Shown one piece after another: positions 53,614-62,000 of a DNA stretch of 64,000 bases. The stretch lies in contig NZ_JAPDDS010000009.1 in assembly GCF_025950085.1 (NCBI RefSeq), forward strand, positions 124,001 to 188,000, given 5' to 3'. Under the pieces are notes generated by a model. The model saw nothing but the letters and a program-made list of their open reading frames with translations, ran no database searches and was not told where the DNA came from. Numbering within the stretch: the first letter of the stretch is position 1; each line of letters begins with the position of its first letter. Source of the DNA: Luteolibacter flavescens. Its GTDB lineage: Bacteria > Verrucomicrobiota > Verrucomicrobiia > Verrucomicrobiales > Akkermansiaceae. The translations under genes were made by a program, and so were the position numbers.

Positions 53614-55290
53614 ATGAATTTGCGCACCAAATCGTGGAAGACGGACCGGGCACTGGCCCTGTCGCTCGCAGCACTCCTGGCCCAGACCGGTCTCGTGAAG
53701 GCTGAGGGCGAGGACATCGTCAATATCATCAATTTCATCCGCGGCGTGGAGCCGCGCCACAAGGTCGATCTCGTCGAGCCGGTGGCCGAGCAGCTCAAGT
53801 TGGGCCGCAAGCACGGCCTGCCGACCACCTGGCTCATCCAGTACGACGCGCTGCTCCGCCCGGACATCGTGGACCTGCTGAAGCGCGAGATGGGACCGAA
53901 TGACGAGATCGGCGCGTGGATCGAGGTGGTGCAGCCGCAGGTGGAAGCCGCGGGCATCAAGTGGCGCGGGCGCTTCCCTTGGGACTGGCACGTGAATGTC
54001 GGCTTCACGCACGGCTACTCCGTCGAGGAGCGGAAGAAGCTGATGGATGTCTACATAGCGAAGTTCAAGGAGGTCTTCGGCAAGCACCCGGATTCCGCAG
54101 GCTGCTGGATCATCGACGCTCCGACGCTGAACTACCTGCACGACAAGTACGGGGTCTCCACCGCGTGCAATTGCAAGGACCAGAGCGGCACCGACGGTTA
54201 CACGCTGTGGGGCGGCTACTGGAACCAAGCCTACTACCCCAGCCGCCTGAATGCCTTCATGCCAGCGCAGACCTCGGAGCAGCAGCTCAATGTCCCGGTC
54301 TTCCGCATGCTCGGCAGTGATCCGGTGCACCAGTACGACAACGGCCTCGGCGGCTCGTGGCAGGGTGTCGTCACTCTGGAGCCTGTCTATCGCCCCGGTG
54401 GTGGCGATGCGAAGTGGGTGGACTGGTTCTTCGACACGAACTTCAACACCCCCAGCCTCGGCTTCTCCTACATGCAGGCCGGGCAGGAGAATTCCTTCGG
54501 CTGGCCCGACATGTCGGTCGGCCTCATCGACCAGTACGCGAAGCTCGCAGCGCTGCGCGATCAGAAGAAGATCCGCGTGGAGACCCTTGGCGCGTCCGGC
54601 AAGTGGTTCCGCGACACCTACAAGTCCACTCCAGCGACGTCCGTCGTGGCGCTGGAGGACTCGAAGGGCGAGCCGAACCGCAGCATCTGGTACGAGAGCA
54701 AGCACTACCGCGTGAATCTCTCGTGGGAAGGCGACCAGTGGCGCATCCGCGACATGCACGTCTTCAATGAGGACTACGCCGAGCGCTACCTCGACAAGCA
54801 CGAGCCGAGCGCCGTGGCGACCTACGACACGCTGCCGGTGATGGATGGCTTCCACTGGAGCAGGCCCGGCGACCTCGCGGGCATCCGCGGCGTGGTGAAG
54901 TCTTCCGATGGCACGCAGCCTCTCAAGACGAAGGGCGTGCCCGTGGTGAAGGAAGTCGGCACCGAGTCGCTGGTGGTGACCTGCGACCTCGCGGCAGGTG
55001 GTGCGGTGGAGTTCCGCTGCGACCCCACGAAGTTCGCCATCGAGCTGAGCGGCGAGACCGCGCGCTCCGACTGGGGCCTCGATATGACGTGGGCGAAGGA
55101 CAAGAAAATCCCTCTCGCCGATGTGACGAAGCACGCGATCGGCTTCAAGCAGGAGGGCTTCGGCTACTCGCTTTCCTTCGGCGCCAGCGAGGTCTCGCGC
55201 ACCGGTGACGAGAACAAGATCCACATCAAGGAATCCCGCGACGTGGTGACCTTCACCTTCGGTTCCGACAGCGCCACTTCATCGAACTAG
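53614..55290 (+). CDS. Secreted protein, possible alpha/beta-barrel carbohydrate-active type
   Basis: The 558-residue protein starts at the ATG at 53614; its N-terminus is a signal peptide (ALALSLAALLAQTGLVKA). The residues from EDIVNIINFIRGVEPRHKV onward are beta/alpha-like: GLPTTWLIQYDALLRPDIV, IGAWIEVVQPQVEAAG, WDWHVNVGFTHGYSVEER and AGCWIIDAPTLNYLHDKYG. This is similar in outline to polysaccharide-deacetylase-like barrels, with several acidic and His residues that could be catalytic, but I do not recognise a characterised family. The last third is a beta-sandwich. It stands alone, with a hairpin after the stop. Confidence 0.7.
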   Translation: MNLRTKSWKTDRALALSLAALLAQTGLVKAEGEDIVNIINFIRGVEPRHKVDLVEPVAEQLKLGRKHGLPTTWLIQYDALLRPDIVDLLKREMGPNDEIGAWIEVVQPQVEAAGIKWRGRFPWDWHVNVGFTHGYSVEERKKLMDVYIAKFKEVFGKHPDSAGCWIIDAPTLNYLHDKYGVSTACNCKDQSGTDGYTLWGGYWNQAYYPSRLNAFMPAQTSEQQLNVPVFRMLGSDPVHQYDNGLGGSWQGVVTLEPVYRPGGGDAKWVDWFFDTNFNTPSLGFSYMQAGQENSFGWPDMSVGLIDQYAKLAALRDQKKIRVETLGASGKWFRDTYKSTPATSVVALEDSKGEPNRSIWYESKHYRVNLSWEGDQWRIRDMHVFNEDYAERYLDKHEPSAVATYDTLPVMDGFHWSRPGDLAGIRGVVKSSDGTQPLKTKGVPVVKEVGTESLVVTCDLAAGGAVEFRCDPTKFAIELSGETARSDWGLDMTWAKDKKIPLADVTKHAIGFKQEGFGYSLSFGASEVSRTGDENKIHIKESRDVVTFTFGSDSATSSN

Positions 55291-55300
55291 CCCACCGGTA

Positions 55301-55328
55301 CGACGCCCCGGCATCTGCCGGGGCGTCG
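55301..55328 (+). terminator. Hairpin after the secreted protein gene
   Basis: CGACGCCCCGGCA and TGCCGGGGCGTCG are perfect complements over 13 positions with almost no loop, ten bases after the stop. There is no adjacent T-run (a short TTTTT lies 20 bases on), so it is probably a terminator or a stabilising stem. Confidence 0.65.
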
Positions 55329-55386
55329 CAGGCCGAGGGCTCCTGATTTTTCCCATAGCCCCAGAGAAGACCCAAGACCAAACCCC

Positions 55387-57906
55387 ATGAAATCCAGATT
55401 CACCACACTGCTCGCACTGACGGCCACGGCCTCGGTGTCCCATGCCGGCATCTTCGTCCAGGAGCTGTTTGACAACATCTCCACGGGGAATGCCTCGCTC
55501 AATGGTGCCGGAAGTACGACGACCACCGTCGGCCTTTCCGGGACGTGGGCGACCAATGGCAGCACTGCCATCAACACGGCGAACAACTTCAACGTGAACG
55601 GCGTGAATGGCGAACTCCTGCCCGGATTGCCTTCGGATGGCGGTGCGCCGGGTGGCGTGTGGAATGCGACCGGCGGCTACGGCACGAGCATCTTCGCGAC
55701 CCGCCCGCTTGTCACGCCGATCAGCTTTGCCACGGACCGCACGATCTACTTCAGCGTGCGGCTGAACAATCCTGGCGACACGTCGATGGGTGTGGGTCTG
55801 GCCTCGGGCAATGAGCTGACATCGGACTTCGTGGGGGCTGGCTTTACCTGGAACAACGCGGTTCCGATTGCTGGAGGCGGCAATATTGCGGGGAATTCCC
55901 CTTACATCAGCTACGGCAAGCTGGATGGTGCCCAGCAGAACGGCGTCTATGGCATCCGTGCCTTCGAGCCGGGCAAGCTGGTCAACGGCCCCGGACTTCT
56001 GGTCGGACGCATCAAGATCAGCGCCACCGGCGATGACGAGATCCACATCAAGCGCTACGCGCCGGGCCAGACGATCGATGACAACCTTACGGCGATCGTC
56101 TGGAGCGCCAGCAGCACGGTGAATACCTCGATGAATGCCACCCATCTGCTGCTGTGGATGAATGGCACCGGCTCGGGGGAACTTGATGCCATCCGCTTTG
56201 GCGACACGTGGACGGACGTGACCGGCGTGACGCTCGCAGCGAATGAGCAGCCCGCGCTGACGTCCGCAGCGGTGACGAATGTCACCCTCACCGGTGCCCA
56301 GGCATCGGCGAATCTTTTCACCAGCCCCGGTCAGGTGACGCTTTACTGGGATACCTTCGACCAAGGGACCGATGCGGGTGCTTGGTCATCGTCCCTTTCG
56401 CTGGGGACACAGGCCATCGGCCCGGTCAGCGGAGCCATCACCGGCTTGTCCGCGGACACCCGCTACTACTATCGCTTCCGTGCCGTGAATACGAATCCCG
56501 AGCCGGATCTGGAAGGCTGGAGCGAGAACGGCCGCTATTTCGATACCCCGCTCACAGGCTTGGCCGTGGATGATCTCTTCGCCGAGGCGCAGAGCGCGTA
56601 TGCGGTGGATCTCTACTGGAGCGATGTCTTCTACACCGAGACGGGCTACGTCATCGAGCGCTCGCTCTCCGGGGCGAACGAATGGACGACGGTGGCCACG
56701 CTGCCGGCGAATACCGGCCAATACACGGACACCGCTTCCGGCCTGCAGCCGAATACCGCGTATGAATACCGCATCTCGGCGACGCATCCCGTCGGAGGAT
56801 CCAATCTGTCGAATGTCGTGGCCGTCACGACCGATGACGTCTCTCCGTTCCAGACGAAGCTGCTGATCAACTTCGACGGAACGCTGGACGGCAACTTCTA
56901 CACCCTGGGAGAAGGGGAGATCGACGAGACATCGAGCTTCAAGGCGAATGGCGCGCCTACCGTGAGCAATGGGGTCGCGAGGCTGAATCCCGGAGTGGAC
57001 AATGGCCCGGATGGCTTCGACGCGAACCCATCGATGCTCGGTGACCTGCGCGCGCAGAATTGGATCGCGGAAGCAGTCGTGACCTACAACTCCGTCAACA
57101 GCACCACGACCACACCATGGCTGATCGACGTGCAGGGCGATACGAATCTCCGCCTGCGCAGCGAGACGAGTGCCGATGTGCTCCAACTCTTCTACTACAA
57201 TGGCAGCGCCGTGCAGCGCAGCCTGAGCCCCTTGCCGCCGAGCGGTGTGAAGGCCCACTTCGCCCTCGTCTGGGATGCCGCCACCACGACGCTCACCGGC
57301 TATGTGAATGGCGAGCTGATCGGGCAGTTGAGCAACGGCCCGTTTGCCCGCCCCGATGTCACGAACCTGAGCTTCGGCTACCTCGGTCGCACGAACTTCG
57401 TCGGCAATGGCATCGACGGCACGCTGGACGCGGTATCCTTCCAGACCGGAACGGGTCTCTTCGATCCAGGGTCGAATTTCATCATCATGCCAGAGACGCA
57501 GGGCTATGCGGCGTGGATCGCAGGATACAATGTCGGTGCTCTGACCGGCTTCGAGGATGATGCGGATGGCGATGGCCTGAGCAACGGCTTGGAAGCGCTG
57601 CTCGGCACGAACCCCTCCACGGCGAATGCCTCGGCACTGACGCAGGTCACGTCGAATGGCACGACCACATCCTTCTTCCACACGCTGGCAAGCAACGCGA
57701 TCAGCGACGTGGCGGCATCCTACGAGTGGTCTCCGAATCTGACCGACTGGTATGCCGCGGACGGCGTCGCAGGTCCTGCAGGTGGCGCGACGGTTAATGC
57801 CACCACCACTCCCGCCGCAGGCGGTGTGACGGTCACGGCTACATCCAGCTCACCGATGACAAAGGCCTTCATCCGCCTGAAGGCGAGCCAGATCCTCGCC
57901 GACTGA
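55387..57906 (+). CDS. Secreted multidomain surface protein with fibronectin III and LamG-like domains
   Basis: The 839-residue protein has a signal peptide (FTTLLALTATASVSHAG). Residues 20-300 are a domain that is also present in the next gene: IFVQELFDNISTGN, TTTVGLSGTWATNG, YFSVRLNNPGDTSMGVG and LLLWMNGTGSGELDAIRFG are shared. Fibronectin III-like modules follow around residues 330-500 (SADTRYYYRFRAV and QPNTAYEYRISATHP), then a LamG-like sandwich (FALVWDAATTTLTGYVNGEL) and a DDADGDGLSNGLEALLG calcium loop. It has no PEP-CTERM tail, so it must be attached in another way or be released. It is followed by its PEP-CTERM paralogue 38 bases downstream. Confidence 0.85.
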   Translation: MKSRFTTLLALTATASVSHAGIFVQELFDNISTGNASLNGAGSTTTTVGLSGTWATNGSTAINTANNFNVNGVNGELLPGLPSDGGAPGGVWNATGGYGTSIFATRPLVTPISFATDRTIYFSVRLNNPGDTSMGVGLASGNELTSDFVGAGFTWNNAVPIAGGGNIAGNSPYISYGKLDGAQQNGVYGIRAFEPGKLVNGPGLLVGRIKISATGDDEIHIKRYAPGQTIDDNLTAIVWSASSTVNTSMNATHLLLWMNGTGSGELDAIRFGDTWTDVTGVTLAANEQPALTSAAVTNVTLTGAQASANLFTSPGQVTLYWDTFDQGTDAGAWSSSLSLGTQAIGPVSGAITGLSADTRYYYRFRAVNTNPEPDLEGWSENGRYFDTPLTGLAVDDLFAEAQSAYAVDLYWSDVFYTETGYVIERSLSGANEWTTVATLPANTGQYTDTASGLQPNTAYEYRISATHPVGGSNLSNVVAVTTDDVSPFQTKLLINFDGTLDGNFYTLGEGEIDETSSFKANGAPTVSNGVARLNPGVDNGPDGFDANPSMLGDLRAQNWIAEAVVTYNSVNSTTTTPWLIDVQGDTNLRLRSETSADVLQLFYYNGSAVQRSLSPLPPSGVKAHFALVWDAATTTLTGYVNGELIGQLSNGPFARPDVTNLSFGYLGRTNFVGNGIDGTLDAVSFQTGTGLFDPGSNFIIMPETQGYAAWIAGYNVGALTGFEDDADGDGLSNGLEALLGTNPSTANASALTQVTSNGTTTSFFHTLASNAISDVAASYEWSPNLTDWYAADGVAGPAGGATVNATTTPAAGGVTVTATSSSPMTKAFIRLKASQILAD

Positions 57907-57944
57907 TTGAACTCCCAAAACCCCCACTGAAGACCAAAACAAAC

Positions 57945-58889
57945 ATGGACCTGAAAACCTCCCGATCCCTCGGAATGGCGGCTGCCTCCGCCGTCATGCT
58001 GGCCCTTTCGTCCCAGAGCCACGCCACGATCATTGTCCAGGAGCTCTTCGACAACATCGGCGGCGGCGGTGACAAGTCGCTGAACGGCCTGGGCGACACC
58101 GCCACGACCGTGGGCCTCACCGGCACCTGGCAGGTGAATGGCACCAATGGCATGATGATTGCCACCAACTTCAACGGTGGCACCTCGGCATCGCCCGCCT
58201 TGCCGGGCCTCCCTCCGGGCGATGGTGCATTGGGCGGTGTGTGGAATGGCACCGGAAGCTACAATACGAACATCTACGCCACGAGGCCGCTCACCAGCAC
58301 CATCGACTTCGGCGCGGACCAGGTGCTCTACTTCAGCGTCCGTCTGGACAATCCGCTCGATACCGCCATGGGCATCGGCCTGGCCTCCGGCACCTCGGCA
58401 TCCGGGTCCACGTCCTTCATCGGGGCAGGCCTGAGCTGGAACAATGCGACATCCATCGGCGGTAGCGCAAACGACGCATCGAATGCCTCCTATATCTCCT
58501 ACGGCACGCTGGGTGCGGACAATGGCCCCTATGGCATCCGCGCGCACGAGGCGAAGGATAGCGTGAATGGCGCTGCCTTGATCGTCGGACGCATTACCAT
58601 CAGCTCCACGGTGGCAGACCAGATCGATATCATGCGCTACGGCCCGGGCTCGACCATCCAGGCCGATCCCTCACTGGTGACGGCTTGGACGGCATCGGAC
58701 AGCTTCGACACCTCGATGGTGGCGGACAATCTCCTGCTGTGGCTGAACGGAGGCAGCTCCGGTGGGGGCCAAGTCGATGCAATTCGCATCGGTACTACAT
58801 GGGCCGATGTCACGGGAGTGCCGGAGCCTGGCTCCGTAGCACTGGCCGCCCTTGCAGCGGGTTTCGGTTTTGTCCGTCGCCGCCGGTAA
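57945..58889 (+). CDS. PEP-CTERM protein paralogous to the N-domain of the previous gene
   Basis: The 314-residue protein starts at the ATG at 57945 (MDLKTSRSLGMAAASAVML, then a signal peptide end near SHA). Its body matches residues 20-300 of the gene before it: IIVQELFDNIGGGG, TTVGLTGTWQVNG, YFSVRLDNPLDTAMGIG and LLLWLNGGSSGGGQVDAIRIG. Its own C-terminus VPEPGSVALAALAAGFGFVRRRR is a PEP-CTERM signal. The gap of 38 bases suggests co-transcription. The two are probably the products of a tandem duplication, where one copy kept or gained the sorting signal and the other gained more domains. Confidence 0.92.
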   Translation: MDLKTSRSLGMAAASAVMLALSSQSHATIIVQELFDNIGGGGDKSLNGLGDTATTVGLTGTWQVNGTNGMMIATNFNGGTSASPALPGLPPGDGALGGVWNGTGSYNTNIYATRPLTSTIDFGADQVLYFSVRLDNPLDTAMGIGLASGTSASGSTSFIGAGLSWNNATSIGGSANDASNASYISYGTLGADNGPYGIRAHEAKDSVNGAALIVGRITISSTVADQIDIMRYGPGSTIQADPSLVTAWTASDSFDTSMVADNLLLWLNGGSSGGGQVDAIRIGTTWADVTGVPEPGSVALAALAAGFGFVRRRR

Positions 58890-58918
58890 TATTTCCTGGG
58901 TACTTCGAGTAACTGGCT

Positions 58919-58967
58919 ACAGGGGCAGGCACCGTCTGAGAGCGGTCTTGCCCCTGTGGTATATTTT
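58919..58967 (+). terminator. Intrinsic terminator after the paralogous pair
   Basis: ACAGGGGCA and ACCG pair with CGGT and TGCCCCTGT (two-part stem with an internal bulge), followed by GGTATATTTT. It begins 30 bases after the stop. Confidence 0.82.
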
Positions 58968-59056
58968 CGTCAAATGGACGCAAGGGTCCGGGAAGTGCTT
59001 GTGCCCGGCCTTTGTTTTCCCCCCTTCGTGCAATCCGTAGAGCTTTCCTTTGTCTC

Positions 59057-62000
59057 ATGATGAGGTTTTCCGTTTCCGACTCTTCCGCCGCCGGTTTCAT
59101 GGCTTCCCGGCGAATTCTCACCGCGAGCGCGGCATGCCTGGCGCTTTGCGGAGCGGCGGCAATGGCTGCGGAGGGCCCGGGTCTGGAGAACCGTGATTTC
59201 CCCCCTGCACAGGTGGGCACCATCCTTTCCCATGTGGACACCGGTGCGGCCATCAGCGGCGTGGCCATGCACCGCGGCTACCTCATCGTGCCGATGGGTG
59301 CGGACCACGGCGGCGGGCAGGGTGCTGGCTGCCTTACGGTCTTCGACGTGAGCAATCTCTCCGCCCCGGTGGAGGTCTTCGATTCACGCGATGAGCCGGC
59401 GCGCTACCAGACCTCGTCATCGCCGGACTACTTCGGAGATTTTGCGGAAATGCACCACCTTTCCATCTCGGGGGACCGGATACTGGTGGCCGAGCGGCAC
59501 GGCGCGAGCGGTGGCTTTTCGATCCTCGACATGTCTCCGCTTTATGACGAATCGCCTGCGACGAAGCCGGGCATCGTCAGCCGCTACATTTTCCCGGGTG
59601 GCTCCCCGCCGTCGAACTACGATGGCTTCTCCTTCGCCCCCGCCTGGCAGGGCTCGCGCTATGTCTATGCGCCCACCGGTAGCGGCGGTCTCTACGTGGT
59701 GGACACGTCGGATCCGGAGGAGCCGGTGCTGATCCGCCACATGCCGCGCTCCGCGCTGGCAAACATGACGCTGCGCTCGGCCACGGCCATCGGGAACCTG
59801 CTCATCCTGAATTCCGCCGCCGTGGAGACCAGCTTCACCGCGCTGGTCATGGACATCAGCGACCCGGCGGACCCGAAGCAGATCAGCTCCTTCGGCGGCC
59901 CGCTCGGCTACCAGGGCTTCGTCTATGGCGGCAGCTTTTACGGTGCCGGCAAGCCGATCGTCCGCCACGATTTCTCGAATCCGCAGAACGTCGTTGCCAC
60001 GACCCTGGCGTCCGGCTCCGTGCTCAACCAGCTCGACCGACAGGAATATGGCTTCGGCAAGGACGAGAACATTTTCATCGGTCACTATCCCGGCTCGACG
60101 AAGTGGCGCATCACTGGAAACACGGCCACCTTCGTCAACCGCATCGACTCGGGCATCGTGCCCGCGGATGACCACGCCTTCCTCACGCCGCTCGGCAATG
60201 CGGTGGCGATCACCACGGATCACAACAATCCTCGCAAGCTGATCTTCGGCCTGCACGATGCGGTGAAGGACTCGCGGCCGCCGGTGCCGAATTTCCATTC
60301 TCCGTCCGCGAATGCCACGAATGTCAGCCTGACCTCGCGCATCGGCGTGTGCTTCACCGACTACATCGACGCGGGCTCGCTCGACACCACCAGCTTCCGG
60401 GTCCGCGTCATCGGCCAGCAGGCATCCATCCCCGGCAGCGTGGGGGTGAAGGAAGGCATCGTGAATTTCGTGCCCGCCGCCAACCTGCTTCCGAATACCA
60501 CTTACGAGGTCTTCCTGCAGGGCAATGGCATCCGCGACTACTCGGGGAATGCGGTCCCCTCGGATACGATTGTCTTCCGCTTCTCCACCGGCCAGGCCGT
60601 CAGCGAATACTCCACCATCGTGGAGACCGCGGCACCCGCGGTGATGGGTTCCACGGTCAATATGCACCTCGCGGTGAACAATATCGGCGGGCAGTCGCTG
60701 GAGCACTCGTGGGACTTCGGCGATGGCTCGCCAGCCACTACCTACAGCACTGCGGTCGATGCGTCGCATACCTACAGCACGCCGGGCAATCACCTCGTGA
60801 CCGTGCGCACCCGCATGGCCGGGCAGACCTACGCCACCGCGGTGAGCAACGTGCAGGTGATCCACCGCCCCATCCCGGCTCAGGCACCGGCCCGCAGCTC
60901 GACCATTGCGATGGACGCTGTGAATGGGAAGGTATGGACGGTGAATCCGGACAACGGATCGATCTCCGGCATCCTCACGAGTGACAACACGCGCGCCCAC
61001 GAGATTCCCGTGGGCAGCGATCCGAAGTCGCTCGCGCTGGGGCCTGACAACCGGCTGTGGATCGCGAACAAGGAATCGTCCACGCTTTCCGTTGTGAATC
61101 GCGCTACCGGTGCCGTGGTGGCCACGCACCCGCTGCCGCCCGGCTCCGCTCCGCACGGCATCGTGGTGCATCCGTCCCAGCCGCGCGCCTACGTGTGTCT
61201 CGAAGGAAGACGCGAAGTGGTGGAGATCGATACCGCGAGCGGCGTGGTGCTGCGCACGGTGGCCACGCTCGAGTGGCCGAGGTCGCTGGCTCTCGACCCC
61301 ATCGGCGGCACCTTGTGGGTCGGTCATTTCATTTCGCCGGAGGATGCGGGAAAGGTGACGGCGGTGGATCTCGCGGGCTTCACCGCGGCGACCGTGGTGG
61401 ACCTCGCCCCGGTGATGGACGAGGACACGGCGAGCGGCGGCATGGGATTGCCGAACTACCTGGGCTCGCTGGCGATCTCGCCGGACTACAGCCATCTCTA
61501 CGTCCCGGCAAAGAAGGACAATGTCTTCCGCGGCACGCGTCGCAACGGGCTCGACCTCACCTTCGAGCACACGGTGCGCAGCATGGCATCCAGCATCGAC
61601 CTGCAGGCCCGCACCGAGACCGCATCACGGAGGCTGGACTTTGACAATAGCGACTTCGTGACCGCGCTGGCGTACAGCCCGCAGGGAAATCAGGTCTTCT
61701 TCGCCTCCAGCGGCTCGTCCTTCATCTGGGTGATCGACGCCTATGGTGGAGGCGCTCCCTACAGCATCGGCACGGGAGGCCTGGCTCCGGACGGCCTGGC
61801 CGTCAGCCCGGACGGGTCGCGTCTGTATGTCCACAATTTCATGTCGCGCACGGTGACGGTGCTGGCCACCTCGACGGTGTGCGCCGGATTCTGCGGCAGC
61901 TCGCCTCTGAAGGCAGTGGTGCCCACGGTGACGACCGACGCGCTTGCTGCCGATGTCCTGCGCGGGAAGCAGATCTTCTACAATACGGAGGACCCCCGCC

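Noticed and set aside
59417-61570. Minus-strand open frame of 717 codons
   Set aside because: It runs opposite the large multidomain protein and crosses several domains that are certain on the plus strand.
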